Source of the DNA: Yoonia sp035117555
GTDB lineage: Bacteria > Pseudomonadota > Alphaproteobacteria > Rhodobacterales > Rhodobacteraceae
DNA length: 64,000 nt
Reading direction: 5' to 3'
Assembly: GCF_035117555.1 (NCBI RefSeq)
Contig: NZ_JAYKPK010000001.1
Span: 62,001-126,000, forward strand
The notes beneath the pieces were generated by a model that saw only the letters and a list, made by a program, of their open reading frames with translations, searched no databases and had not been told where the DNA came from. Both the position numbers and the translations under genes were made by a program. Positions 25,526 through 34,503 of the stretch are shown here, piece by piece; the stretch's first letter is position 1, and each line of letters opens with the position of its first letter.

Positions 25526-28078
25526 GTGCAGCAACAGATCACCTTTGCCCCCGTGACGCAGATCACGCCGACTGCCCCGATGAAGGTCGCGGTTTACGGT
25601 GAGCGTGCGAAATGCCTGCAACGGCTGATCCGGCTGGAGTTTCCGATCCCGGTCACGGTGGCTTTATCATTTGATGCGGTGCGTGATGCCTCTATCGGGC
25701 AATTGCCCGATATGAAGGCGCTGATGGCACCGTTTGGCCCACAGCCGTTGCTGTCAGTGCGGCCGTCCAGCGAAAACCCCGATTGGGGCGGGCCATCGAC
25801 GATTTTGAATGTCGGCATGAATGACGCGCGCTTTGCCTCTATGGCGCTGGCGATGGGCGAACAGCTTGCTGCGCAATTATATCTGCATTTCGTGCAATCC
25901 TATGCGGTGCATGTCGCGCGGCTGGACCCGGATGAATTTGATCTGCCCGATGTGGCGGACAAGGCCAGTGTGCAGGCGATGCTGGCGAATTATGAGGCTG
26001 AGACTGACGCGCCTTTCCCGCAGGACCCTGCGGTGCAATTGGCCGAGGTGCTCCGGTCCATGGCGCGGGCTTGGGACGGCACCAGCGCACGGTTGTTGCG
26101 GCAGGCCAAAGGCGCGCCTGCGGATGCGGGGCTGGGGCTGGTCGTGCAGGCGATGGCGCTGGGGCTGGGGCAGGGCGAATGCGGGTCGGGCATTGTGCAA
26201 TTTGTCGATGCGGCCACCGGCGCGCCAAAGGTCGTGGGTCGCTATGCCGCGCAAAGCATTTCCCAACTGGTCCGGGCCGACACGGAAGGCGCGCTTTATC
26301 TGACGCGCGATGCACGTGGCCCGTCGCTGGAGGAGCGCTGTCCCGATACCTATGCGCATCTGCTGGATTGTGGCGCGCTTTGCCGCAAACATCTGCGCGA
26401 AGAGATGCAGATCAAATTCGCGATTGATGCAGGGCATCTGTATATTCTGGATGCGGTGCGGGTGCAGCGGTCATCGCGCGCCTCGGTCCGTATTGCCGTG
26501 GCTTTGGCCGAAGATGGCGTGATCACACGGCAAGAGGCGGTGATGCGCGTCGAACCTGTCGCCTTGGCGGAATTGCTGCACAGGCAGGTCGATCCCAGTG
26601 CGATGCGCGATGTGCTGGTCAAGGGCATCGCCGCCAGCCCCGGTGCGGCATCGGGCCGGATCGTGCTGACTGCCAATGAGGCGCAGGCAAGTGCGGCGCG
26701 CGGCGAACCTTGCGTACTGGTCCGCCGCGAGACGACGCCGGAGGATATTCGCGGGATGCATGCCGCCTCCGCCGTGCTGACGATGCGCGGCGGGATCACC
26801 AGCCATGCTGCTGTGATCGGGCGCGGGCTGGGTGTGCCTTGTGTCGTCGGTGCGTCTGACCTGCTGATTGACCGCAAGGCGAACCGGGTTGTTGCGCCTG
26901 ACGGGCGGGTTTTTGCTGCCGGTGATATCATCACGGTGGACGGCACCACGGGGCAAGTTCTGGCCGGTGCGCCCGCGATGCTGGAGGCGTCACTGGACGG
27001 TGCCTTTCAGACCTTGCTGGAATGGGCTGATATGTTCCGCGATATCGGGGTGCGCGCCAATGCCGATACCCCTGCCGATGCGCAGACCGCGCGCAATTTC
27101 GCCGCCGAAGGCATCGGGCTGTGCCGGACCGAACATATGTTCTTTGAAGGCGACCGTCTGGGTGTCATGCGCGAGATGATCTTTGCCGAAGGGTCAGAGG
27201 ATCGCCGCGCCGTGCTGGACCGTCTGCTGCCGATGCAGCGTGCGGATTTCGCGGAATTGTTCAGTATCATGGAAGGGCGCAGCGTCTGTGTGCGCCTTTT
27301 CGACCCGCCTTTGCATGAATTCCTGCCCTCGGATAAGGCCGGATTGCGTGATCTGGCGGAACAATTGGCGCTGCCTTTGCCGGATGTGACGGAACGGGTT
27401 GCCGCGCTGAGCGAATATAACCCGATGCTGGGGATGCGGGGCGTGCGACTCGGCATAGCGATTCCCGAAATCTATGACATGCAGGCGCAGGCGATTTTCG
27501 AGGCGATGGTCGCCGTGGGCCGGAAAGGTATCGCACCTGCGGTGGATATCATGCTGCCGCTGGTCTCTGCCGTGCGCGAGGTCGAGCTGATGAAATCGCG
27601 TATCGAAGGTGTCGCCAATATGGTGGCGGGTCGCGCGCGCGCGGCGCTGAATTACCGGCTGGGCGTGATGGTCGAAACCCCGCGTGCCGCGTTGAGGGCG
27701 CAGGATATTGCCGCCCATGCCGCGTTTTTGTCTTTTGGTACCAATGATTTGACCCAGATGACCTATGGTCTGTCACGCGACGATGCCGGGCGGTTCATGT
27801 CGACCTATGTGCAGCAAGGCGTCTATGCCGAGGACCCGTTTCACACGCTTGATATAGAAGGTGTCGGCGAGCTTGTCGCCATGGCGGCAGAGCGTGGCCG
27901 CAAGGGGCGGCCAGATGTCGTGCTGTCGATTTGCGGCGAACATGGGGGTAGCCGCAGCGCGATTGCCTTTTGCCGGGATCACAAATTTGACTATGTCTCC
28001 TGTTCGCCGTTTCGGGTGCCCGGGGCCCGGTTGATGGCCGCACAGCTGGCGTTGAAGGACCTGGTCAATAAAGTGTGA
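25526..28078 (+). CDS. PEP-utilizing enzyme, pyruvate phosphate dikinase-like
   Basis: An 850-residue protein laid out like PPDK: an N-terminal ATP-grasp-like half, the swivelling phosphohistidine domain with GGITSHAAVIGRGLGVPCVVG (His about residue 427), and a C-terminal PEP/pyruvate barrel with FGTNDLTQMTYGLSRDDAG and the acid Cys in CGEHGG (about residue 803). The central and C-terminal parts keep the catalytic residues. The N-terminal half is divergent: the glycine-rich loop of PPDK is replaced by VYGERAKCLQRL, and the usual SVRSGA reads SVRPSSENPDWGG. It may be a paralogue with altered nucleotide use and not the main PPDK. The start is GTG 25526 with GGAG ten bases before it. Confidence 0.82.
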   Translation: MQQQITFAPVTQITPTAPMKVAVYGERAKCLQRLIRLEFPIPVTVALSFDAVRDASIGQLPDMKALMAPFGPQPLLSVRPSSENPDWGGPSTILNVGMNDARFASMALAMGEQLAAQLYLHFVQSYAVHVARLDPDEFDLPDVADKASVQAMLANYEAETDAPFPQDPAVQLAEVLRSMARAWDGTSARLLRQAKGAPADAGLGLVVQAMALGLGQGECGSGIVQFVDAATGAPKVVGRYAAQSISQLVRADTEGALYLTRDARGPSLEERCPDTYAHLLDCGALCRKHLREEMQIKFAIDAGHLYILDAVRVQRSSRASVRIAVALAEDGVITRQEAVMRVEPVALAELLHRQVDPSAMRDVLVKGIAASPGAASGRIVLTANEAQASAARGEPCVLVRRETTPEDIRGMHAASAVLTMRGGITSHAAVIGRGLGVPCVVGASDLLIDRKANRVVAPDGRVFAAGDIITVDGTTGQVLAGAPAMLEASLDGAFQTLLEWADMFRDIGVRANADTPADAQTARNFAAEGIGLCRTEHMFFEGDRLGVMREMIFAEGSEDRRAVLDRLLPMQRADFAELFSIMEGRSVCVRLFDPPLHEFLPSDKAGLRDLAEQLALPLPDVTERVAALSEYNPMLGMRGVRLGIAIPEIYDMQAQAIFEAMVAVGRKGIAPAVDIMLPLVSAVREVELMKSRIEGVANMVAGRARAALNYRLGVMVETPRAALRAQDIAAHAAFLSFGTNDLTQMTYGLSRDDAGRFMSTYVQQGVYAEDPFHTLDIEGVGELVAMAAERGRKGRPDVVLSICGEHGGSRSAIAFCRDHKFDYVSCSPFRVPGARLMAAQLALKDLVNKV

Positions 28079-28208
28079 ACTACTAAATGTAGGGGCGCAC
28101 CTTTTTGGTAAGGCATCATATAGATCAGTTTTAAGATATTTTTAACGATTTTCGGCAATTCTCCGCCGTGTGCCCTACTAGGGGTAGACGGGTCGGAAAC
28201 TTTACCCT

Positions 28209-28246
28209 AACCACCGCGAGGCCTGCGTGGGGCTTTCCGCGTGGTT
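28209..28246 (+). promoter_or_regulatory. Hairpin in the leader of the SleB-like gene
   Basis: AACCACCGCG at 28209-28218 pairs with CGCGTGGTT at 28238-28246 (nine pairs, one bulged C), and an inner helix AGGCC/GGCTT is possible. It begins 53 bases before the sleB-like ATG, and the preceding 28110-28170 is A+T-rich and could hold the promoter. It may be a leader element or small RNA. I know no named family that it fits. Confidence 0.4.
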
Positions 28247-28261
28247 GCTTTGGTTTGAAAT

Positions 28262-28930
28262 ATGTCGCCGATAAGAACAATTGTGGCTGCCTGCGTCGCA
28301 GCACAACTGGCTTTTGCAGCCGCCCCCGCATCTGCGGAAGAAACAATGGCCAGCCGTCTGGGTGCGGTGTTGAGCCAAGAGCGTGCAGCGCTTTCTGTGG
28401 TCCCTGATGCGCGTATGGCGCAGCTGACCAGCCTGCCCCCGGCGAGCGAGCGGGGCATTCCAACCGAACCTGTCGTGATCTACGACGATTCCTATCTCGC
28501 CAGTCTGCCCGCCGCCTCTGGCGATGATCAATGGCAATGTCTGGCCGAAGCTTTGTATTTTGAGGCCCGCGGTGAATCCGTGCGCGGCCTGTTCGCCGTC
28601 GGTGAAGTGATCCTGAACCGTGTCGATAATGCAGCCTATCCCGGATCGCTCTGTGGTGTGATCAATCAAGGCACCGGGCGTCGTTATGCCTGTCAGTTCA
28701 GCTATACCTGCGATGGTAAATCCAAAGCGATCCACGAACAGGCTGCTTGGGAACGTGTCGGCAAGGTGGCCAAGCTGTTGCTTGATGGCACGCCGCGTGA
28801 ATTGACTGGTGGTGCCACTCATTTCCATACCAATGCGGTCAGCCCGTCATGGTCGCGCCGCTTTACCCGGACCGCGACGATTGGTGCGCATCTGTTTTAT
28901 CGCGAACCCGTGCGGACAGCCTCGAACTAA
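28262..28930 (+). CDS. SleB/CwlJ-type cell wall hydrolase
   Basis: A 222-residue exported protein. A signal peptide is evident (VAACVAAQLAFAAAPASAEE, cleavage after ASA near residue 23). The C-terminal domain, CLAEALYFEARGES... to ATHFHTNAVSPSWSR and GAHLFYRE, is the Hydrolase_2 (SleB) fold, with the catalytic Glu probably in ALYFEARGE. In Gram-negatives such proteins trim peptidoglycan; spore germination is not meant here. It stands alone between the PPDK-like gene and folB. Confidence 0.9.
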   Translation: MSPIRTIVAACVAAQLAFAAAPASAEETMASRLGAVLSQERAALSVVPDARMAQLTSLPPASERGIPTEPVVIYDDSYLASLPAASGDDQWQCLAEALYFEARGESVRGLFAVGEVILNRVDNAAYPGSLCGVINQGTGRRYACQFSYTCDGKSKAIHEQAAWERVGKVAKLLLDGTPRELTGGATHFHTNAVSPSWSRRFTRTATIGAHLFYREPVRTASN

Positions 28931-29013
28931 AGACGCTTTCGCCGGTGCGGCTTGTCCTGCGGGCAGGCGCATTGTAACGCTGGCGGCATGATGCCAGTTG
29001 ACCGGACCCCGCG

Positions 29014-29931
29014 ATGAGTGATGATATCCGCCTTGCCTTTGCCCATCCCAGCGAACGGGCAGAGGCCAGCGCCACCAATCCCTGCGACCGGATTTCCCTG
29101 CGCGATTATATCGTCAGCGTCGAGATCGGCGCGTTTCAGCAGGAACGCGGCACGTTGCAGCGGGTGCGGTTCAACGTGGTTGTTGAAGTCCCGCGCCTGA
29201 CCGGCCCGATTGACGACGATGTCGACCGCATCCTGTCCTATGACCGTGTGACCGAGGCGATTGCCGCAGAATTAGAGGCGGAACGGCTGAACCTGCTGGA
29301 AACACTCGCCGCCCGTGTCGCGGATCGCATTCTGCTGGAACCGCAGGCGCAAAGGGTCTTCGTGCGGATCGAAAAGCTCGATCGCGGGCCTTTTGCCTTG
29401 GGGGTCGAGATTATGCGCGCCCGCGACGGGCATAGCCCCAGCGGACAAGCGCATGTGCCGGTGCCGCATCCGCGCGTGGTGTTCTTGTCCAATGCAGCAC
29501 TTGCCGCGCCGCATTTGACGGGTTGGATCGACCAACTGTCCGCAATGTCGGCCCCTTTGATCCTTTGCGTCGGCCCCGCCGATATCCGCGCGCCGCAGGT
29601 GGCCAATAGGCTGGCGCAGCGCCGGATTGATCTGCTGGCGATTGAGCAGAATGCCTGGTCCTTGGCCGCGCGTGATCCGCGCTGCGTGGTGGTGCAGACA
29701 AGGACAGAGCTGGATTGGGCGATGAAAAACGGCCAGATCAGCCTTTGGGCGCCGTCCAAGATCGTGCTGGATGCAGTTGATGGGCCTTCGGCCAGCCCTG
29801 CGGATGCGGCGGCTTTGGTGACATGGTTCGCAGGCCAGATGCAGGCGGCGGAACTGGTGCTGATCGGGCATCCGGCACCGGTGACGGATTTACCCGTGCA
29901 GGTCTATCCGGTGGACAGGGAGGTGCTGTGA
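29014..29931 (+). CDS. folB: Dihydroneopterin aldolase with a C-terminal extra domain
   Basis: FolB converts dihydroneopterin to 6-hydroxymethyl-dihydropterin in folate synthesis. Residues 25-135 give the FolB domain (RISLRDYIVSVEIGAFQQER, LSYDRVTEAIAAEL, LNLLETLAARVADRIL, VRIEKLDRGPFA). FolB alone is about 120 residues; this protein has 305. The remaining 165 or so residues (from HVPVPHPRVVFLSN) alternate predicted strands and helices like a Rossmann-type fold, but I recognise no family motif. The stop TGA overlaps the ATG of folP. Confidence 0.88.
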   Translation: MSDDIRLAFAHPSERAEASATNPCDRISLRDYIVSVEIGAFQQERGTLQRVRFNVVVEVPRLTGPIDDDVDRILSYDRVTEAIAAELEAERLNLLETLAARVADRILLEPQAQRVFVRIEKLDRGPFALGVEIMRARDGHSPSGQAHVPVPHPRVVFLSNAALAAPHLTGWIDQLSAMSAPLILCVGPADIRAPQVANRLAQRRIDLLAIEQNAWSLAARDPRCVVVQTRTELDWAMKNGQISLWAPSKIVLDAVDGPSASPADAAALVTWFAGQMQAAELVLIGHPAPVTDLPVQVYPVDREVL

Positions 29932-30938
29932 TGAAGCTTTATCACCGCCCGATCATTCTGTCCGAACCAACGCGCGATGCCCTGTCGCTTGCCGGTGGGC
30001 CGTGCTGGTTTCGCGAAGTCGCGATTTTTGAGCGTAATATGCCGTCCTTCATTGCGCCTGCGTCGGATTTGCCTGCTGACATCCTGACCCGCCTGACCGC
30101 GCCGCGCGCGCCTGTTGCGGGGCTGAACATGGACCGGCCCCGGATCATGGGGATTCTGAATGTCACGCCTGACAGTTTCTCTGACGGTGGCGATCATGCG
30201 GGGTTGGACAGCGCTATGGCCCATGCGCGCAGGATGCAGGTGGATGGGGCCGAAATCATCGATATCGGTGGCGAAAGCACGCGCCCCGGTGCGGTGACGG
30301 TGCCGGATTCTGAGGAAATCAGCCGGACCAGCCCGGTGATTGCGGCGATCCGGGCGCAATCGGATATCGCTATTTCTATCGACACCCGCAAAGCGGCTGT
30401 CGCGCAGGCGGCGATCACGGCAGGGGCCAGCATGGTGAATGATGTGGCGGCGTTCAGCTATGATCCCGCCTTGGCACAGGTCACAGCGCAATCGGGCCTG
30501 CCGGTCTGCCTGATGCATGCGCAGGGCGATCCCGCGACGATGCAGGATAATCCTGTCTATGAGGACGTCTTGGCCGATGTTTATGATTTTCTCGAAAGCA
30601 GTGTCCAGCAGGCCGAGGCGGCGGGCATTGCGCGCGACCGGATCATCGTCGATCCGGGGATCGGTTTTGGCAAGACCGAGGCCCATAACCTGATCCTGCT
30701 GCGCCATCTTGCGCTGTTTCACAGCCTTGGTTGCCCGATCCTGCTGGGTGCTTCGCGCAAGCGGTTCATCGGCACGATTGGTGGCGGTGATCATGCCAAG
30801 GATCGGATGGCCGGATCGGTTGCAGTGGCGCTGCATGCTGCAACCCAGGGCGTGCAAATCCTGCGCGTGCATGATACGTTCCAGACAAAACAAGCGCTGG
30901 CTCTGCAGGCCGCGATCAAAGGGACGGAGATCAGATGA
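29931..30938 (+). CDS. folP: Dihydropteroate synthase
   Basis: Joins para-aminobenzoate to hydroxymethyl-dihydropterin diphosphate. The TIM-barrel signatures are complete: RIMGILNVTPDSFSDGG, IDIGGESTRPGA, SIDTRK, VNDV, and the C-terminal ILLGASRKRFIG. The 336-residue chain has about 65 extra N-terminal residues before the barrel (KLYHRPIILSEPTRDAL...), which are not part of the catalytic fold. ATG 29931 overlaps the folB stop, and the folP stop overlaps the glmM ATG, so the three genes are translationally coupled. Confidence 0.95.
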   Translation: MKLYHRPIILSEPTRDALSLAGGPCWFREVAIFERNMPSFIAPASDLPADILTRLTAPRAPVAGLNMDRPRIMGILNVTPDSFSDGGDHAGLDSAMAHARRMQVDGAEIIDIGGESTRPGAVTVPDSEEISRTSPVIAAIRAQSDIAISIDTRKAAVAQAAITAGASMVNDVAAFSYDPALAQVTAQSGLPVCLMHAQGDPATMQDNPVYEDVLADVYDFLESSVQQAEAAGIARDRIIVDPGIGFGKTEAHNLILLRHLALFHSLGCPILLGASRKRFIGTIGGGDHAKDRMAGSVAVALHAATQGVQILRVHDTFQTKQALALQAAIKGTEIR

Positions 30939-32281
30939 CACGTAAATTCTTTGGCACGGATGGCGTGCGCGGCACGGCCAATACCTATCCGATGACCGCC
31001 GATATGGCCTTGCGCATCGGGGCTGCGGCGGGTCGCTATTTCCGCAATGACGGATCGAATGGGCACCGCGTGGTGATCGGCAAGGATACCCGCCTGTCGG
31101 GCTATATGTTCGAAAGCGCGCTGACCGCTGGCCTGACCAGCACCGGCATGAATGTGCTGCTGCTGGGGCCGGTGCCGACCCCTGCGGTGGGGTTGTTGAC
31201 CACCTCGATGCGTGCCGATGTCGGGATCATGATTTCCGCGAGCCATAACCCGCATCAGGATAACGGGATCAAATTCTTTGGCCCGGATGGGTTCAAATTG
31301 TCGGATGAGGCTGAGACGCAGATCGAGGCGTTGATCCAATCCGACATTGAACCCGCGCAGGCCAGCAATATCGGCCGCGCCAAGCGGATTGACGATGGCC
31401 GGTTCCGCTATGCGGAACGGCTCAAGGCGACTTTCCCCGCAGGGATGCGGCTGGACGGGCTGAAGGTGGTGATCGATTGCGCCAATGGCGCAGCGCATCG
31501 CGTCGCACCCGAGGTGTTGTGGGAACTCGGCGCCACTGTGATCAAGATGGGGGTGGACCCGGATGGGTTCAACATCAACGATGGTTGCGGCTCGACCCAT
31601 CCTGAACAGGCCGCCGCGCTGATCCGGCAGACGGGTGCGGATGTCGGTATCTGTCTGGACGGCGATGCCGACCGGGTGATGATCATCGATGAAACCGGCA
31701 AGGTTGCTGATGGCGATCAGATCATGGCGCTGATGGCGGCGCGTTGGGCGGCACAGGGCCGGCTGCGTGGCGACACGCTGGTCGCGACGGTGATGTCCAA
31801 TCTGGGGCTGGAACGGTTTCTGGCGGCCAAGGCGTTGCACCTGCACCGCACCAAAGTCGGCGACCGCTATGTGGTCGAGGCCATGCGCGCGGCTGGTTTC
31901 AACCTTGGCGGCGAACAATCGGGCCATATCGTGATGACCGATTATGCGACAACCGGCGATGGCCTGCTGGCGGGGCTGCAGTTTCTGGCGGCGATGATCG
32001 ATACCGGGCAAAAGGCCTCTGCGCTGACCCATCAATTCGATCCTGTGCCGCAGCTATTGAAGAACGTGCGCTATCAGTCGGGTCAGGTGCCGTTGGAAGA
32101 TGCGCAGGTCAAAGCCGCCATCGCGGATGCCGAGATCAGGCTGGCGGGCAATGGGCGGCTGTTGATCCGTAAATCTGGGACCGAACCGCTGATCCGGGTG
32201 ATGGCCGAATCCGAGAACCCGGCGATCCTGCAAGCTGCTGTGGACAATGTGGTGGACGCCGTCCAGACTGCGACGGCCTGA
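30935..32281 (+). CDS. glmM: Phosphoglucosamine mutase
   Basis: Converts glucosamine 6-phosphate to glucosamine 1-phosphate for UDP-GlcNAc and thus wall and LPS synthesis. It is 448 residues, the normal length. The phosphorylated serine lies in MISASHNPHQDNGIKFF, the metal loop is DGDADR, the sugar loop is GGEQSGH, and the phosphate loop is IRKSGTEPLIRVM. It is the third gene of folB-folP-glmM, an arrangement often seen in bacteria; it overlaps folP by four bases. Confidence 0.97.
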   Translation: MTRKFFGTDGVRGTANTYPMTADMALRIGAAAGRYFRNDGSNGHRVVIGKDTRLSGYMFESALTAGLTSTGMNVLLLGPVPTPAVGLLTTSMRADVGIMISASHNPHQDNGIKFFGPDGFKLSDEAETQIEALIQSDIEPAQASNIGRAKRIDDGRFRYAERLKATFPAGMRLDGLKVVIDCANGAAHRVAPEVLWELGATVIKMGVDPDGFNINDGCGSTHPEQAAALIRQTGADVGICLDGDADRVMIIDETGKVADGDQIMALMAARWAAQGRLRGDTLVATVMSNLGLERFLAAKALHLHRTKVGDRYVVEAMRAAGFNLGGEQSGHIVMTDYATTGDGLLAGLQFLAAMIDTGQKASALTHQFDPVPQLLKNVRYQSGQVPLEDAQVKAAIADAEIRLAGNGRLLIRKSGTEPLIRVMAESENPAILQAAVDNVVDAVQTATA

Positions 32282-32361
32282 AGTGACAGCCGCGCCTTTG
32301 GTTGGCATTGGCCTCGGATATCCTGAATAGCCGGGGCGGGCGGTCAACGCCGGAGGCTCTT

Positions 32362-33270
32362 TCAGCGCTGTTCGCTTGCGAACAGCCGCTTCAGCCCGGC
32401 CCATTGGCTGACGGCGAGGCCCAGAAGGATCAGCGCCAACGCGGCGAAGAACCGCACGGGCAGGACTTCGGACAGAACCAGCACACCGAACAGCATCGAC
32501 CAGAGCGGGACCTGATAATTCACCAGCGTCAGGAATACCGTGCCGGCGCTGCGGATCGTCGCGACGCGGATCAATGCGGCAAGGGCGGTGGGCACGACAC
32601 CCAGAAAGATGATCGCGACGGTCGGCCGGGTGGCGGCGATATCGGGGATACCTTCGATCAGCAGCATCGCAGGGATCAGGGCGGCCGAGCCGACGGCGAG
32701 CAACAACGCGGTCATACTGATCGGGTCAATCGGCGGGCAGCGGCGGGTCATGATGCTGGAGACGGCATAGGACATCGCGGCACCGATACAGGCGATCTGG
32801 CCCAAAGGTTCCCACCCGGTGCCGATGCGCAAGACGCCGGGGCCGATCAGCACCAGCGCGCCGGTGAAACCGATGATGACGCCAAGCGCGCTGCGCCATT
32901 GCATCCGCTCATCCGTGAACAGGTGCGCGAGCGGCAGCACGAAAAGCGGCAAGGCGGCCATTGAAATGCCAGCGAAGGCAGAGGGCACATATTGCTGGCC
33001 CCAGCTGAGCAAGGCAAAGGGCAGGGCGGTGTTCATCAGCCCGATTGCGACCAGATAGCGGCGCATCAGCGGGGTGAAAACCGGTAGCGGACGCCGCAGG
33101 GCCAGCATCAGCGTGAGCATCGCCAAAGCCCCCAGCGTCGTGCGGGCGCAGGCGACGGTCAGCGGGCCGTAGCCTTCCAGCGCGATGGAGACGACCATGA
33201 AAGTGGCACCCCAGATCAGGCCGAGGGCAAGGATCGAGATCCAGTTTAACGCGGTCGGCTGCTGCGGCAT
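32362..33270 (-). CDS. EamA/DMT-superfamily transporter
   Basis: Inner-membrane protein of 302 residues with ten predicted helices in two repeated EamA halves (first: LGLIWGATFMVVSIALEGYG; second: ISYAVSSIM onward to the C-terminal helix ALILLGLAVSQWA). The RhaT/YdcZ-like DMT group exports metabolites such as amino acids, but the substrate is unknown. ATG 33270 is the start. It is downstream of ilvC on the same strand, but an ilvC terminator stands between, so it is probably transcribed separately. Confidence 0.88.
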   Translation of the reverse strand: MPQQPTALNWISILALGLIWGATFMVVSIALEGYGPLTVACARTTLGALAMLTLMLALRRPLPVFTPLMRRYLVAIGLMNTALPFALLSWGQQYVPSAFAGISMAALPLFVLPLAHLFTDERMQWRSALGVIIGFTGALVLIGPGVLRIGTGWEPLGQIACIGAAMSYAVSSIMTRRCPPIDPISMTALLLAVGSAALIPAMLLIEGIPDIAATRPTVAIIFLGVVPTALAALIRVATIRSAGTVFLTLVNYQVPLWSMLFGVLVLSEVLPVRFFAALALILLGLAVSQWAGLKRLFASEQR

Positions 33271-33290
33271 TTCGGGGGCTTTCGACAGGA

Positions 33291-33317
33291 AAAAGGCCCG
33301 GAGGGTGCCGGGCCTTT
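33291..33317 (-). terminator. Intrinsic terminator of ilvC
   Basis: Read on the minus strand, GGCCCGG and CCGGGCC (33308-33314 and 33295-33301) form a seven-pair stem with a six-base loop, extended by AA/TT, and the stem is followed by a run of T (complement of the A run at 33290-33294). It lies 37 bases after the ilvC stop. Confidence 0.85.
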
Positions 33318-33327
33318 GGTCGGGGGA

Positions 33328-33345
33328 GGCGGGGCGAGCCCCGCC
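33328..33345. repeat. Palindromic repeat GGCGGGG-CGAG-CCCCGCC after ilvC
   Basis: Seven-pair stem with a four-base loop, followed by CTACGGG. It is one of six copies in the window of the G(T/G)CGGGG-N4-CCCCG(A/C)C core, and it stands just upstream of the ilvC terminator in the direction of transcription. Confidence 0.75.
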
Positions 33346-33353
33346 CTACGGGT

Positions 33354-34376
33354 TTAGTTCTTGGCTTTGTCGACCATGCGGCCTGCGGAAATCCACGGCA
33401 TCATCGCGCGCAGTTTTTCGCCGACCTGTTCGATCTGATGTTCGTCGTTGATCCGGCGGGTGGCCTTGAAGTAAGGCTGACCAACCGCGTTTTCCTGCAT
33501 GAAATCACGCACGAATTTGCCGGTCTGGATGTCGGTCAACACGTCTTTCATCCGCTTTTTGGTTTCCTCGTAAGGCAGGATGCGCGGGCCAGAGACATAT
33601 TCACCATATTCGGCGGTGTTCGAGATCGAGTAATTCATGTTGGCGATGCCGCCCTCATAGATCAGATCGACGATCAGCTTGACCTCATGCAGACATTCGA
33701 AATAGGCCATTTCAGGCTCATAGCCTGCTTCGACCAGCGTCTCGAACCCCATGCGGATCAGTTCGACCAGACCACCACACAGCACGGCCTGTTCGCCGAA
33801 GAGATCGGTTTCGCATTCCTGACGGAAGTTGGTTTCGATGATCCCGGACCGGCCACCACCGATGGCAGAGCAATAGGACAGGCCGATTTCCATCGCCTTG
33901 CCGGTCGCGTCATTATGCACGGCCACAAGGCAAGGCACGCCGCCGCCTTTGGTATATTCGCCACGCACGGTATGGCCGGGGCCTTTGGGCGCCATCATGA
34001 TGACGTCGACGCCGGGCTTGGGCTCGATCAGGCCGAAATGCACGTTCAAACCATGGGCGAAAGCGATGGCGGAGCCTTCTTTGAGGTTGTCATGGACGTA
34101 TTTTTTGTAGGTTTCAGCCTGCAATTCGTCGGGCATGGTGAACATGATGACATCGCACCAGGCGGCGGCTTCGGCGATGCCCATGACTTCGAGGCCTTCG
34201 CCTTTGGCTTTGGCTTCGGAAGGGGAGCCTTCGCGCAGGGCGACGACGAGGTTTTTCGCACCGCTGTCGCGCAGGTTCAGCGCATGGGCGTGGCCCTGAG
34301 AGCCATAGCCGAGGATGGCGACTTTCTTGTCCTTGATCAGGTTCACATCGCAGTCACGGTCGTAATAAACGCGCAT
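33354..34376 (-). CDS. ilvC: Ketol-acid reductoisomerase (NADP+)
   Basis: Second common step of valine/leucine/isoleucine synthesis: isomerises and reduces acetolactate or acetohydroxybutyrate. The 340-residue class I enzyme starts MRVYYDRDCDVNLIKDKKVAILGYGSQGHAHALNLRDSG in its family form; GYGSQG is the NADPH-binding loop. The metal-binding acidic residues lie in FGEQAVLCGGLVELI and YFECLHEVKLIVDLIYEGG. The start ATG 34376 faces the Lrp genes across 127 bases, so an Lrp-type regulator may act on this promoter. Confidence 0.97.
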   Translation of the reverse strand: MRVYYDRDCDVNLIKDKKVAILGYGSQGHAHALNLRDSGAKNLVVALREGSPSEAKAKGEGLEVMGIAEAAAWCDVIMFTMPDELQAETYKKYVHDNLKEGSAIAFAHGLNVHFGLIEPKPGVDVIMMAPKGPGHTVRGEYTKGGGVPCLVAVHNDATGKAMEIGLSYCSAIGGGRSGIIETNFRQECETDLFGEQAVLCGGLVELIRMGFETLVEAGYEPEMAYFECLHEVKLIVDLIYEGGIANMNYSISNTAEYGEYVSGPRILPYEETKKRMKDVLTDIQTGKFVRDFMQENAVGQPYFKATRRINDEHQIEQVGEKLRAMMPWISAGRMVDKAKN

Positions 34377-34444
34377 TTTCTTGTCCTTTGGTTGATCTGT
34401 GGTGGTTATAGCGGGCTTGGCGCGATGTGGCAGGGGTGTTCTTT

Positions 34445-34466
34445 GAGTATTTGGGGAAATAAGAAG
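34445..34466 (+). repeat. Dispersed intergenic repeat, GAGTATTTGGGGAAATAAG copy
   Basis: The 22-base stretch resembles the A-rich half of the copy at 4997-5029 (GAGTATTTTTGGAAAAAAGAAG on its minus strand). It lies in the divergent region between ilvC and the first Lrp gene, where it may be a remnant. Confidence 0.4.
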
Positions 34467-34503
34467 CTTGTTATGCGTCAGATGTCAGAATATGGCGTGA
34501 TCT

